A stretch of DNA of 44,904 nt, taken from NCBI GenBank assembly GCA_020725665.1, contig DYEO01000011.1, forward strand, positions 1-44,904, given 5' to 3'. Below the pieces are notes generated by a model. It made no database searches and was not told the origin of the DNA. It saw only the letters and a program-made list of their open reading frames with translations. Below are positions 1 to 6,503 of the stretch, piece by piece. A program made the position numbers and the translations under genes. The DNA is from Dethiobacter sp. GTDB lineage: Bacteria > Bacillota > Dethiobacteria > DTU022 > UBA8154. How positions within the stretch are numbered: position 1 is the first letter of the stretch; each line of letters begins with the position of its first letter.

Positions 1-2
1 CC

Positions 3-206
3 GGGCTGATAATACTAGCTGTTGCTGAAGTATCCTTTATATCAATTATTCTTTTAGCAATGGGCATTTCATTTGAACAGGCAAGCCAAAACATTTTTTT
101 ATTGATTGTCTACGGCTGGCCTCATGCCGTCCTTCTTTTTCTTCTGGCTGTAGCAATAGACAGGTGGCGGAAAAGGCGTCGCGTAAAAGAGGGATTTGAT
201 GCCTAA
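3..206 (+). CDS. C-terminal part of a membrane protein (5' end outside window)
   Basis: An open frame runs in from the left edge and stops at TAA 204-206, giving 67 residues. They form two hydrophobic segments separated by a short polar stretch and a strongly basic tail (RWRKRRR near the end), so the protein is membrane-anchored with a cytoplasmic C-terminus. Its stop lies inside the start of agrB (ATG 199), an overlap of 8 bases that suggests translational coupling. I do not recognise the family from this fragment. It could be the sensor or an accessory membrane protein of the agr-like locus, but too little is visible to say. Confidence 0.6.
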   Translation, partial: GLIILAVAEVSFISIILLAMGISFEQASQNIFLLIVYGWPHAVLLFLLAVAIDRWRKRRRVKEGFDA

Positions 207-837
207 ATACATGGGACAGGGCTTGGCGGAGAAACTGGGTGAACTTGCGGGCCTGGCTCCGGAGGATCAAGAGGTCGTGGCCTACGGCCTGGAGTACCTG
301 CTTTCCAGCACCATCGGTGTGGTGCAAACGCTGCTGGCCGGCCTGTTGCTGGGTCTTTTTCGGGAAACTCTGGCTGTTCTTCTCTGCTGGGGGATGCTGC
401 GCCCCTTTGCCGGGGGTACCCACTGTACCGCTCTCTGGCGCTGTACCGTTTTAAGCTGTATGGGCATACTGACCGTCGCCCTGGCAGCAAAGGGTGCTGT
501 TTCCCTGGTGCCGGCGACTGCCTGGGTGGCTTTTTGCACGGCCTGGGCACTGTTGGCAGTGTGGCTCTGGGCACCGAACAACAGTGCAAGGAAGATTAGG
601 GATTCGCAAAGGCGGCGGCGGTTGCGCCGGCGGGCACTGGCCCTGGTACTTTTTTTTGGTATATTTCTTTTTTACCTTGCCCTCAGAGGTACAACACATA
701 TACAGGCCTTGGCCGTGGCCGGGGTCATGGGGCTTGCAGCCGGGGCTTTTATGCTCTCTCCCGCCGGTTTCCGGCTGATGGCCTGGTCTGACAAAAAGTT
801 GGAGCTTATGCAACAAAAATTTGCGCAAAGGAGGTGA
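199..837 (+). CDS. agrB: AgrB-like membrane endopeptidase
   Basis: This 212-residue polytopic membrane protein has the AgrB signature. A conserved RPFAGGTH motif is followed by a cysteine exactly seven residues after the histidine (GGTHCTALWRC), the spacing of the catalytic His/Cys pair of AgrB. AgrB proteases cut and cyclise the AgrD pre-peptide at the membrane. The downstream 43-codon gene at 844 encodes a fitting AgrD-like substrate and begins only 6 bases after this stop. TTG 196 and ATG 199 are both possible starts; ATG is taken. No agrC/agrA pair is visible downstream; a sensor could lie to the left of the window. Confidence 0.9.
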   Translation: MPKYMGQGLAEKLGELAGLAPEDQEVVAYGLEYLLSSTIGVVQTLLAGLLLGLFRETLAVLLCWGMLRPFAGGTHCTALWRCTVLSCMGILTVALAAKGAVSLVPATAWVAFCTAWALLAVWLWAPNNSARKIRDSQRRRRLRRRALALVLFFGIFLFYLALRGTTHIQALAVAGVMGLAAGAFMLSPAGFRLMAWSDKKLELMQQKFAQRR

Positions 838-843
838 AATTCC

Positions 844-975
844 GTGAAGAGACTCCTCGTCTGGCTGGCGAGTGCTGCCGTTGTCCTGTTGACGCTGGTG
901 GCTACCGCCGGAGCCGCGTCTGCGTGTAATTTTATATTATACGAACCACAGGTTCCGGCCCAGTTGCGCAAGTAG
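844..975 (+). CDS. agrD: AgrD-like cyclic autoinducer pre-peptide
   Basis: A 43-residue peptide begins at GTG 844, behind a near-perfect ribosome site AAGGAGGTGA (829-838). It has a basic start (MKRLL), a long hydrophobic leader to about residue 25, then a single cysteine at residue 28 in ASACNFILYEPQVPAQLRK. The layout parallels staphylococcal AgrD, where the Cys-containing ring is followed by an acidic-proline-rich tail (CDFIM followed by DE..VPKEL). By that comparison the mature signal would carry a Cys28-Leu32 thiolactone ring. The gene follows agrB directly. The processing site is inferred, not shown. Confidence 0.88.
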   Translation: MKRLLVWLASAAVVLLTLVATAGAASACNFILYEPQVPAQLRK

Positions 976-1003
976 GGTAGTAAATTTAAAGGGGTTAAGA
1001 AAG

Positions 1004-2719
1004 ATGCAGGAATGGCAGAAAAAGAGGGAAGAAAACCTAAAGGAACTGACACTGGGTACGCACGTCCTCGCCTACCTCATAGCGGTGGTCATTTTCATAT
1101 CCAGTGATCCCGGAAAGGAATACGACCTAAATTCTTTTACCGCTGTACTTATGGGTATTCTCATCCCCGCAGCCGTTTTTATTACGCTGGATTACTATTT
1201 CATGCAGGATAAAAACGGGCAGCGGGCCTTGCCGGCCTGGAACTTTGCCAAGCACGCGGTCCTCTTTGCCATGATCACTGCCGTATTCGCATCTTACCGG
1301 AGTGAGGAGCTGTGGCTGCCCGGCGCCCTCTACCTGCTGCCGGTGGTGCTCTCCTGCATCACCCTGGGACGCTGGTGGGGCATGGCCTTCGCCGGAGCTG
1401 CCGCAGCAAGCATTTTTATTCTCTCTTTGCATGCCGGCATTACCGCCGGGAACCGGGCCGCGGAAGCGGTCCTGGTTCTCGGCGGTATTTTCTTTCTCCT
1501 GGCCTGGTTCCTCGGCGGGATCATGGAGGTGGAAAAGAGGACGGCAGCCCGGCTCGCCGCCATGGTCAATGAAGACAGCTTGACGGGCCTGGGTAATCAC
1601 CGCTTTTTCCGTGACGAGCTGAACCGGGCTATGGAAAGGGCAATCAAGGAACAGGAGCCCTTTTCCCTGATCCTGCTCGATATCGATTGCTTTAAACTTT
1701 ACAACGATACCTACGGCCATACGCAGGGGGATCTGCTCCTGCAGGAATTGGCAAACCTTTTAAAAGAACATACACCGCCCCATGCCGTCCTGACCCGTTA
1801 CAGCAGCGATGAATTTGCCGTTATCCTGCCTAATACCGGCCTGCAGGAAGCCAACACTGCAGCCATGAGGTTAAACCGGGCGGTGGCAGGCTACTCTTAT
1901 TCCGGGGAAATCAACCGCCCTTTCGATAAATTAACCGTTTCCGCGGGAATCGCCAATTATCCCTACCATGCGCAAAACACCCAGGAACTGCTGGAGGCCG
2001 CTGACGAAGCCCTGTACAGCAGCAAAACGACCGGCGGCAACAGGGTGCAGAGCTATCACGCCATTTTGGAGCGGTTGAGCAGGACGGTGGAAGATAACGA
2101 CCGGGAATTGACCAACTCCCTGCGCACCTTAATGACGGTTGTCAACGCCAAGGACCGCTATACGTACGGTCATTCCGACAGGGTATCTTACTACGCCAAA
2201 ATGGTCGGCATAAGAATGGGGATAGGCCCCGATGAGTTGCGCCTGCTCGAATTCGGTGCCTTTTTACATGACCTGGGAAAGCTGGAAATCCCCCGTGAAG
2301 TGTTGAATAAAAACGGTCCTCTTTGCGATGCAGATTGGGACATGATGCGCAATCATCCGGCATGGGGCGCGGAAATACTGAAACCCATAAGCATGTTGCA
2401 GCCCATCATCCCCATGGTTTTGCACCACCATGAGAACTACGACGGGTCCGGTTACCCCCAGGGACTCAAGGGCAAAAAAATACCCCTGTTTGCCCGCATC
2501 CTCCGTGTAGTGGACAGCTATGACGCCATCACCACAAACAGGCCTTACCACAGGCTTTTATCCAGGGAAGAAGCATTAAAGGAGATCGAGCGTTGGCGCG
2601 GCCTGCACTACGACCCCCTGGTAGTTGATGTTTTCATCAACTGTATCAAAGCACAGCAGGAGCACCAGGGGTGTGGGGGGGACGGTTCCGCTGTGGTGTC
2701 AGGGGGACGGTTCCGCTGA
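1004..2719 (+). CDS. Membrane GGDEF + HD-GYP cyclic-di-GMP protein
   Basis: 571 residues. The N-terminal ~170 residues contain several hydrophobic segments (membrane sensor region). A GGDEF domain follows (about 185-345) whose signature is SSDEF at 267-271 in place of GGDEF, so cyclase activity is uncertain. An HD-GYP phosphodiesterase domain (about 365-550) has intact HD (H422-D423, in HDLGK) and HHENYDGSGYP (from 474), so c-di-GMP hydrolysis is expected. The gene lies 28 bases after agrD and may be read with it, suggesting peptide signalling and c-di-GMP turnover are linked. The last ~18 residues are encoded by a hairpin repeat that also supplies the stop codon. Confidence 0.9.
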   Translation: MQEWQKKREENLKELTLGTHVLAYLIAVVIFISSDPGKEYDLNSFTAVLMGILIPAAVFITLDYYFMQDKNGQRALPAWNFAKHAVLFAMITAVFASYRSEELWLPGALYLLPVVLSCITLGRWWGMAFAGAAAASIFILSLHAGITAGNRAAEAVLVLGGIFFLLAWFLGGIMEVEKRTAARLAAMVNEDSLTGLGNHRFFRDELNRAMERAIKEQEPFSLILLDIDCFKLYNDTYGHTQGDLLLQELANLLKEHTPPHAVLTRYSSDEFAVILPNTGLQEANTAAMRLNRAVAGYSYSGEINRPFDKLTVSAGIANYPYHAQNTQELLEAADEALYSSKTTGGNRVQSYHAILERLSRTVEDNDRELTNSLRTLMTVVNAKDRYTYGHSDRVSYYAKMVGIRMGIGPDELRLLEFGAFLHDLGKLEIPREVLNKNGPLCDADWDMMRNHPAWGAEILKPISMLQPIIPMVLHHHENYDGSGYPQGLKGKKIPLFARILRVVDSYDAITTNRPYHRLLSREEALKEIERWRGLHYDPLVVDVFINCIKAQQEHQGCGGDGSAVVSGGRFR

Positions 2720-2722
2720 CAC
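2696..2722. repeat. Hairpin repeat (constant-loop family) over a stop codon
   Basis: Perfect 7-bp arms GTGTCAG (2696-2702) and CTGACAC (2716-2722) enclose GGGGACGGTTCCG. A second copy of the GGGGACGGTTCCGCTG core precedes it at about 2679-2693. The TGA stop of the c-di-GMP gene is inside the right arm. The loop matches, in reverse complement, the AACCGTCCC loop of hairpins at 18810, 19826, 20447 and 39876. Confidence 0.8.
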
Positions 2723-2747
2723 ACTCCATAAATCTGAAAATAGACCG

Positions 2748-2770
2748 GCTCCCTCACCAGGGAGCATTTT
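2748..2770 (+). terminator. Possible rho-independent terminator
   Basis: GCTCCC (2748-2753) and GGGAGC (2760-2765) form a short stem with a 6-base loop, followed by ATTTTAT. It lies about 30 bases after the c-di-GMP gene. The stem and the T-run are both modest. Confidence 0.5.
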
Positions 2771-2889
2771 ATGTTTATATTAGATGTTTATGCAAGGCTC
2801 CGGCAGGAGATATTCTTTTTTTAGTAGAATTCTGAGAACAGTAAAGACAATAATATCTTAGGAAAGAAAAATGTAGGAGGCTATTAACC

Positions 2890-3759
2890 TTGCAAGAAAA
2901 ACAAGCATTTTTTTCCGGGACAAGGGACTACATCGCTTCGCAGGAGTTGCAGAACAGTGTCAATGTGGCTGTGGCTCTGGGAAGGCCCCTGCTGATCAAG
3001 GGAGAACCGGGCACGGGAAAAACCATGCTGGCCCGCAGTATCTCCGAGGGTCTAGGAAAAGATCTGCTGATCTGGAACATCAAGTCCACGACCAAAGCCA
3101 GGGACGGTCTCTATATTTATGATACGGTGCAGCGGCTTTACGACAGCCAGTTTGGCGACCATGATGTATCCGATATACGCCATTACATCAAGATGGGGAA
3201 AATTGGCGAGGCCTTTCTCGCTGAGCAGCAGGTTGTCCTGTTGATTGACGAGATCGATAAAGCGGATATAGAATTTCCCAACGATCTGCTCTGGGAACTG
3301 GATATCATGAGCTTTGACATCCCGGAGACGGGAGAGACTGTGAAAGCACGGCACCGCCCCATCGTGATCATTACGAGTAACGCGGAGAAAGAACTGCCCG
3401 ATGCCTTTCTGCGTCGCTGTATCTTTCACTATATCGCTTTTCCCAATGCGCCGATGATGGCGGAGATTGTCCGCGTTCACCATCCCGACCTTGAGCAAAA
3501 ACTCCTGGAAGAAGCGATGGTAGCGTTCTACTGGATCCGCAGTATCGGCGGCCTGCAGAAAAAACCGAGCACCAGCGAACTTTTGGATTGGGTTCAGGCC
3601 CTCACTGTCGGGGGAATTAGTCCCGGGCAAATAGCCAAAGAACTTCCCTTCCTGGGAGTGCTGCTTAAAAAAGACCATGATTTCAACGCCGTGCTGCAGC
3701 GACTTTATAACCAGGGCGGGCAGAAAGCGCCGGGGGCGGGCGTGCTACGCAACTGGTAG
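2890..3759 (+). CDS. MoxR-family AAA+ ATPase
   Basis: 289 residues with Walker A GEPGTGKT at 38-45, Walker B VVLLIDEID from about 115, and a sensor-1-like IVIITSNAEKELPDAFLRRC segment. MoxR ATPases work with von Willebrand factor A (VWA) proteins as chaperones that mature metalloenzymes or remodel complexes. The VWA partner follows 23 bases downstream. TTG 2890 is the start, placed about 9 bases after AGGAGG (2876-2881). The target is not evident: no CO dehydrogenase or other obvious client lies next to the pair. Confidence 0.88.
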   Translation: MQEKQAFFSGTRDYIASQELQNSVNVAVALGRPLLIKGEPGTGKTMLARSISEGLGKDLLIWNIKSTTKARDGLYIYDTVQRLYDSQFGDHDVSDIRHYIKMGKIGEAFLAEQQVVLLIDEIDKADIEFPNDLLWELDIMSFDIPETGETVKARHRPIVIITSNAEKELPDAFLRRCIFHYIAFPNAPMMAEIVRVHHPDLEQKLLEEAMVAFYWIRSIGGLQKKPSTSELLDWVQALTVGGISPGQIAKELPFLGVLLKKDHDFNAVLQRLYNQGGQKAPGAGVLRNW

Positions 3760-3782
3760 GACAGCAGAGAGGACAGGGACGG

Positions 3783-4979
3783 ATGTTTATCAACTTCTTT
3801 TACATGCTGAAAGCCTACGGTGTGCCCGTTTCCATCACGGAGTGGATGACGCTGATGGAGGCCCTGGGCAGAGGGATGGCTCTATCCAGCCTGACGGGCT
3901 TTTACCACCTGGCCCGGGCGGTGCTGGTGAAAAGCGAAACCCATTATGACCGTTATGACCTGGCCTTCGCCAATTACTTTAGAGGCATTGAAACACCCGT
4001 GGAACTGACGGAAAAAGTGCTCCAATGGCTGGGAAAAGCCCTGCCTCCCCTGTATATCTCTCCCGAGGAACGTAAGCGGTTCCAGGACTGGGATCTGGAC
4101 GAACTGCGCCGCCAGCTGGAACAGCGGCTCAGGGAGCAGAAGGGGGAACATCATGGCGGAGGGAACTGGATCGGCACGGGTGGAACATCCCGTTTTGGCC
4201 ATTCCGGTTATCATCATGCTGGTATACGCATCGGGGGCGAATCAGTGAACAAATCGGCCGTCAAGGTGGCGGCACAGCGAAACTTCCGGGGTTTTCGCAC
4301 AGATGAGACCATCGGGGTGAGACAGTTTGAGGTAGCCCTGCGCAAGCTGAGACAGCTCAGCAGCAAGGTGGAGGGCCCCAGGGAAGAACTGGATATCGAT
4401 GAGACAATCAAGGAGACGGGGGATAAGGGCGGCATGCTCCAGTTGGTCTGGACGAGAGGCCGTAAAAACCTCGTGAAAGTGGCCCTGATCATGGATTCGG
4501 GAGGCTCCATGATGCCTTACCTGCGCATCTGCAGCCGGCTCTTTACGGCCATTAACAGGTCCAGTCACTTTAAGGACCTGCGCTTCTTTTTTTTCCATAA
4601 CTGTGTCTACCAGCACATCTTCCTCGACCCCTCCTGCCACATGGACAGTGCTGTGAGAACAGAGGATTTCCTGCGCCTGCTGAGCCCGGACTACAAGGTC
4701 ATTATTCTGGGAGATGCGAGTATGGCCCCCAGTGAACTGACCATGGTGGACGGTTCCATTGACTGGTACTACAGCAATGATGAACCGGGAATTACCTGGT
4801 TGCGGCGCATTGCCGCACACTTCACCCATGCTGTCTGGTTGAATCCCATTCCTGCCCCATTCTGGGATCGGACAATCGGCACCTACACCATCTCCATGAT
4901 CCGGGAAGTCTTCCCCATGTTTGAATTGACCGTGGAAGGGTTGGAAGGAGCCATCAACAAACTGCAAGTGCGGAAGTGA
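3783..4979 (+). CDS. CoxE-like VWA domain protein
   Basis: 398 residues. The C-terminal half is a VWA fold with the metal-site motif DSGGSM starting at residue 238, and further conserved VIILGDASMAP and EPGITWLRRI segments. The N-terminal half is helical and charged, with a Gly/His-rich linker (around HHGGGNWIGTGG). It is the partner of the MoxR ATPase just upstream, with which it probably forms an operon. CoxE-like proteins bind MoxR/CoxD ATPases, but the client of this pair cannot be told from context. The gene ends 48 bases before the convergent VanW gene. Confidence 0.85.
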   Translation: MFINFFYMLKAYGVPVSITEWMTLMEALGRGMALSSLTGFYHLARAVLVKSETHYDRYDLAFANYFRGIETPVELTEKVLQWLGKALPPLYISPEERKRFQDWDLDELRRQLEQRLREQKGEHHGGGNWIGTGGTSRFGHSGYHHAGIRIGGESVNKSAVKVAAQRNFRGFRTDETIGVRQFEVALRKLRQLSSKVEGPREELDIDETIKETGDKGGMLQLVWTRGRKNLVKVALIMDSGGSMMPYLRICSRLFTAINRSSHFKDLRFFFFHNCVYQHIFLDPSCHMDSAVRTEDFLRLLSPDYKVIILGDASMAPSELTMVDGSIDWYYSNDEPGITWLRRIAAHFTHAVWLNPIPAPFWDRTIGTYTISMIREVFPMFELTVEGLEGAINKLQVRK

Positions 4980-5010
4980 ATGCTTGCGCCAGTATTCCTG
5001 GATCATGGGT

Positions 5011-5028
5011 GGACCATGGGGACGGTCC
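5011..5028. repeat. Small hairpin between convergent genes
   Basis: GGACC (5011-5015) and GGTCC (5024-5028) pair around ATGGGGAC. The GGGGACGG core resembles the other hairpin repeats. It fills the 48-base gap between two convergent genes and may act as a bidirectional terminator. Confidence 0.45.
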
Positions 5029-6320
5029 TAGTGATTCACTCCCCGCCGCACCAGTGTAGGATGAGGGGTATAGCTGTCCAAGGATATTCTTTTTTCGCCT
5101 ACGCGACGCTCTCCCCGGTAAACGTACTGCCATACTTCCACCAGGTAGCCGGGACTGCCTGCAATGATCTCCTCTTCACCCCGTAAAAGTTCAGGAGTAT
5201 ATTCGTACTTTAGCGGAGGGTCGAAGACAGCCAGGATTTTCGTATTAATAATAACCTTTTCTTCCGGCGGGGTGCCGAAAAGGGAGAAGCGGAGCGTGTC
5301 AGGCCCTACGGCAGTGGTGATTAAAATATAATGGTCCCTGTTGTTGCGGAACTTTAAGTCCTTGACCCCATAAACCATGGTAGCATCTCTGCCCGGGGCA
5401 ATGTACGGGATAGTCATATGGTGATTGTGACGTTCCAAAATCTCCAAACCGGCAAGTAGTGCCGCATTGTAGAGAGTGGTGGAAACCTGGCAAAGACCGC
5501 CCCCGAACCCCGGCACCAGTTCTTCACCGATAATAACAAACGCCTCCCTGTAACCCTTTTCCGGGGTGGTGTCGCCGATAAGGTTATTTAAAGAAAAGGT
5601 TTTACCGGGAGCAAGGAAATAGTTATGTATAATGCCGGCGGCAAGTTTTATATTGTGCACACGGTCTGTATTTGCAGGATCAAAACGAGTGGAACAGGAA
5701 CTGATCAGCCCCTCGATCCCCTTCTCTTTAAGAAAGGAAACGGTAATATCCGGAGAAATTATTTCTCCGGGTACCATGACGGTAAAAGGTGTTCGTGGAT
5801 CGTCCAGGACCCGTTGCAACTCCGTAAGAAATTTATCTTTATTTATGCGGTAGCCGTTTATCTCCGGAACCAAGCCGGCGCGGGCTTCCCCCCTGGCATA
5901 ACTGACTTTAAAGAAAGCATTTACCGGGTCCAGGCTGAAGGTATTTTCCAGTTCACCCAGGCCCCAGGCAAGCAAGCCCTCGTCCAGATAATAGCTGAAA
6001 GGGATTAAAGCCCCTTCTCTGCTTAACTTTACCCGTTCAATATAAGTCAGGGGCCAGGTTTTTTTCCGGCCGTAGCTGTGGGCGGCAGTAAAAATAACCC
6101 TGGATGCGGGGATGATTCCCATTTCTCTTAAGGAAATGGCTTTTGCCCTTCCCTCCGGGCCGACTAATTCAATCTGTATTTGATCCAGTGCTGCTTCCAC
6201 ATCATCCAATGTTTTACCTCCCAGGGCGGTATTTTTTAGATGGATCCCGGGGTAAATCCTGTTTCTGAAGTACAAGTAATCCAGACATGCCGCCGGCAAC
6301 AACAAGATTATTAAAAACAA
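5028..6320 (-). CDS. VanW family cell-envelope protein
   Basis: 430 residues: an N-terminal membrane anchor (FLIILLLPAAC), a YoaR-like/putative peptidoglycan-binding region (about 20-220) and a VanW domain (about 230-345) with FSLNNLIGDTTPEKGYREA and the hallmark GGGLCQVSTTLYNAAL. A possible beta-rich tail follows. VanW-domain proteins are exported envelope proteins of unclear biochemical role. The start is uncertain. TTG 6320 is the only standard start in frame, yet the codons just upstream read KNIKKKIPAI, a natural basic lead-in. An ATG at 6375 reaches this frame only if one A is lost from an A10 run (6332-6341). Confidence 0.85.
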   Translation of the reverse strand: MFLIILLLPAACLDYLYFRNRIYPGIHLKNTALGGKTLDDVEAALDQIQIELVGPEGRAKAISLREMGIIPASRVIFTAAHSYGRKKTWPLTYIERVKLSREGALIPFSYYLDEGLLAWGLGELENTFSLDPVNAFFKVSYARGEARAGLVPEINGYRINKDKFLTELQRVLDDPRTPFTVMVPGEIISPDITVSFLKEKGIEGLISSCSTRFDPANTDRVHNIKLAAGIIHNYFLAPGKTFSLNNLIGDTTPEKGYREAFVIIGEELVPGFGGGLCQVSTTLYNAALLAGLEILERHNHHMTIPYIAPGRDATMVYGVKDLKFRNNRDHYILITTAVGPDTLRFSLFGTPPEEKVIINTKILAVFDPPLKYEYTPELLRGEEEIIAGSPGYLVEVWQYVYRGERRVGEKRISLDSYTPHPTLVRRGVNH

Positions 6321-6425
6321 AATAGCCGGTATTTTTTTTTTGATATTTTTTACTGTAGAACAATATCAGGTTCATGTCAGGGGGGCGTCACCACCGTTTA
6401 TCTTTAAGTGTCAGTACCCGTCCGT

Positions 6426-6452
6426 GGGACAGGGGGACAGGTCCCTTGTCCC
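6426..6452. repeat. GGGACA...TGTCCC palindromic repeat, copy 1
   Basis: GGGACAGGGGGACAGGTCCC followed by TTGTCCC; arms GGGACA and TGTCCC. It is inverted relative to the copy at 6515, 62 bases away. Both lie between the divergent/adjacent ends of the VanW gene promoter side and the propeller lipoprotein. Confidence 0.8.
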
Positions 6453-6503
6453 AGTTTTTAAAATGGTCAATGTTTATCGTGGTGAATTTCAATACGGATG
6501 AAA

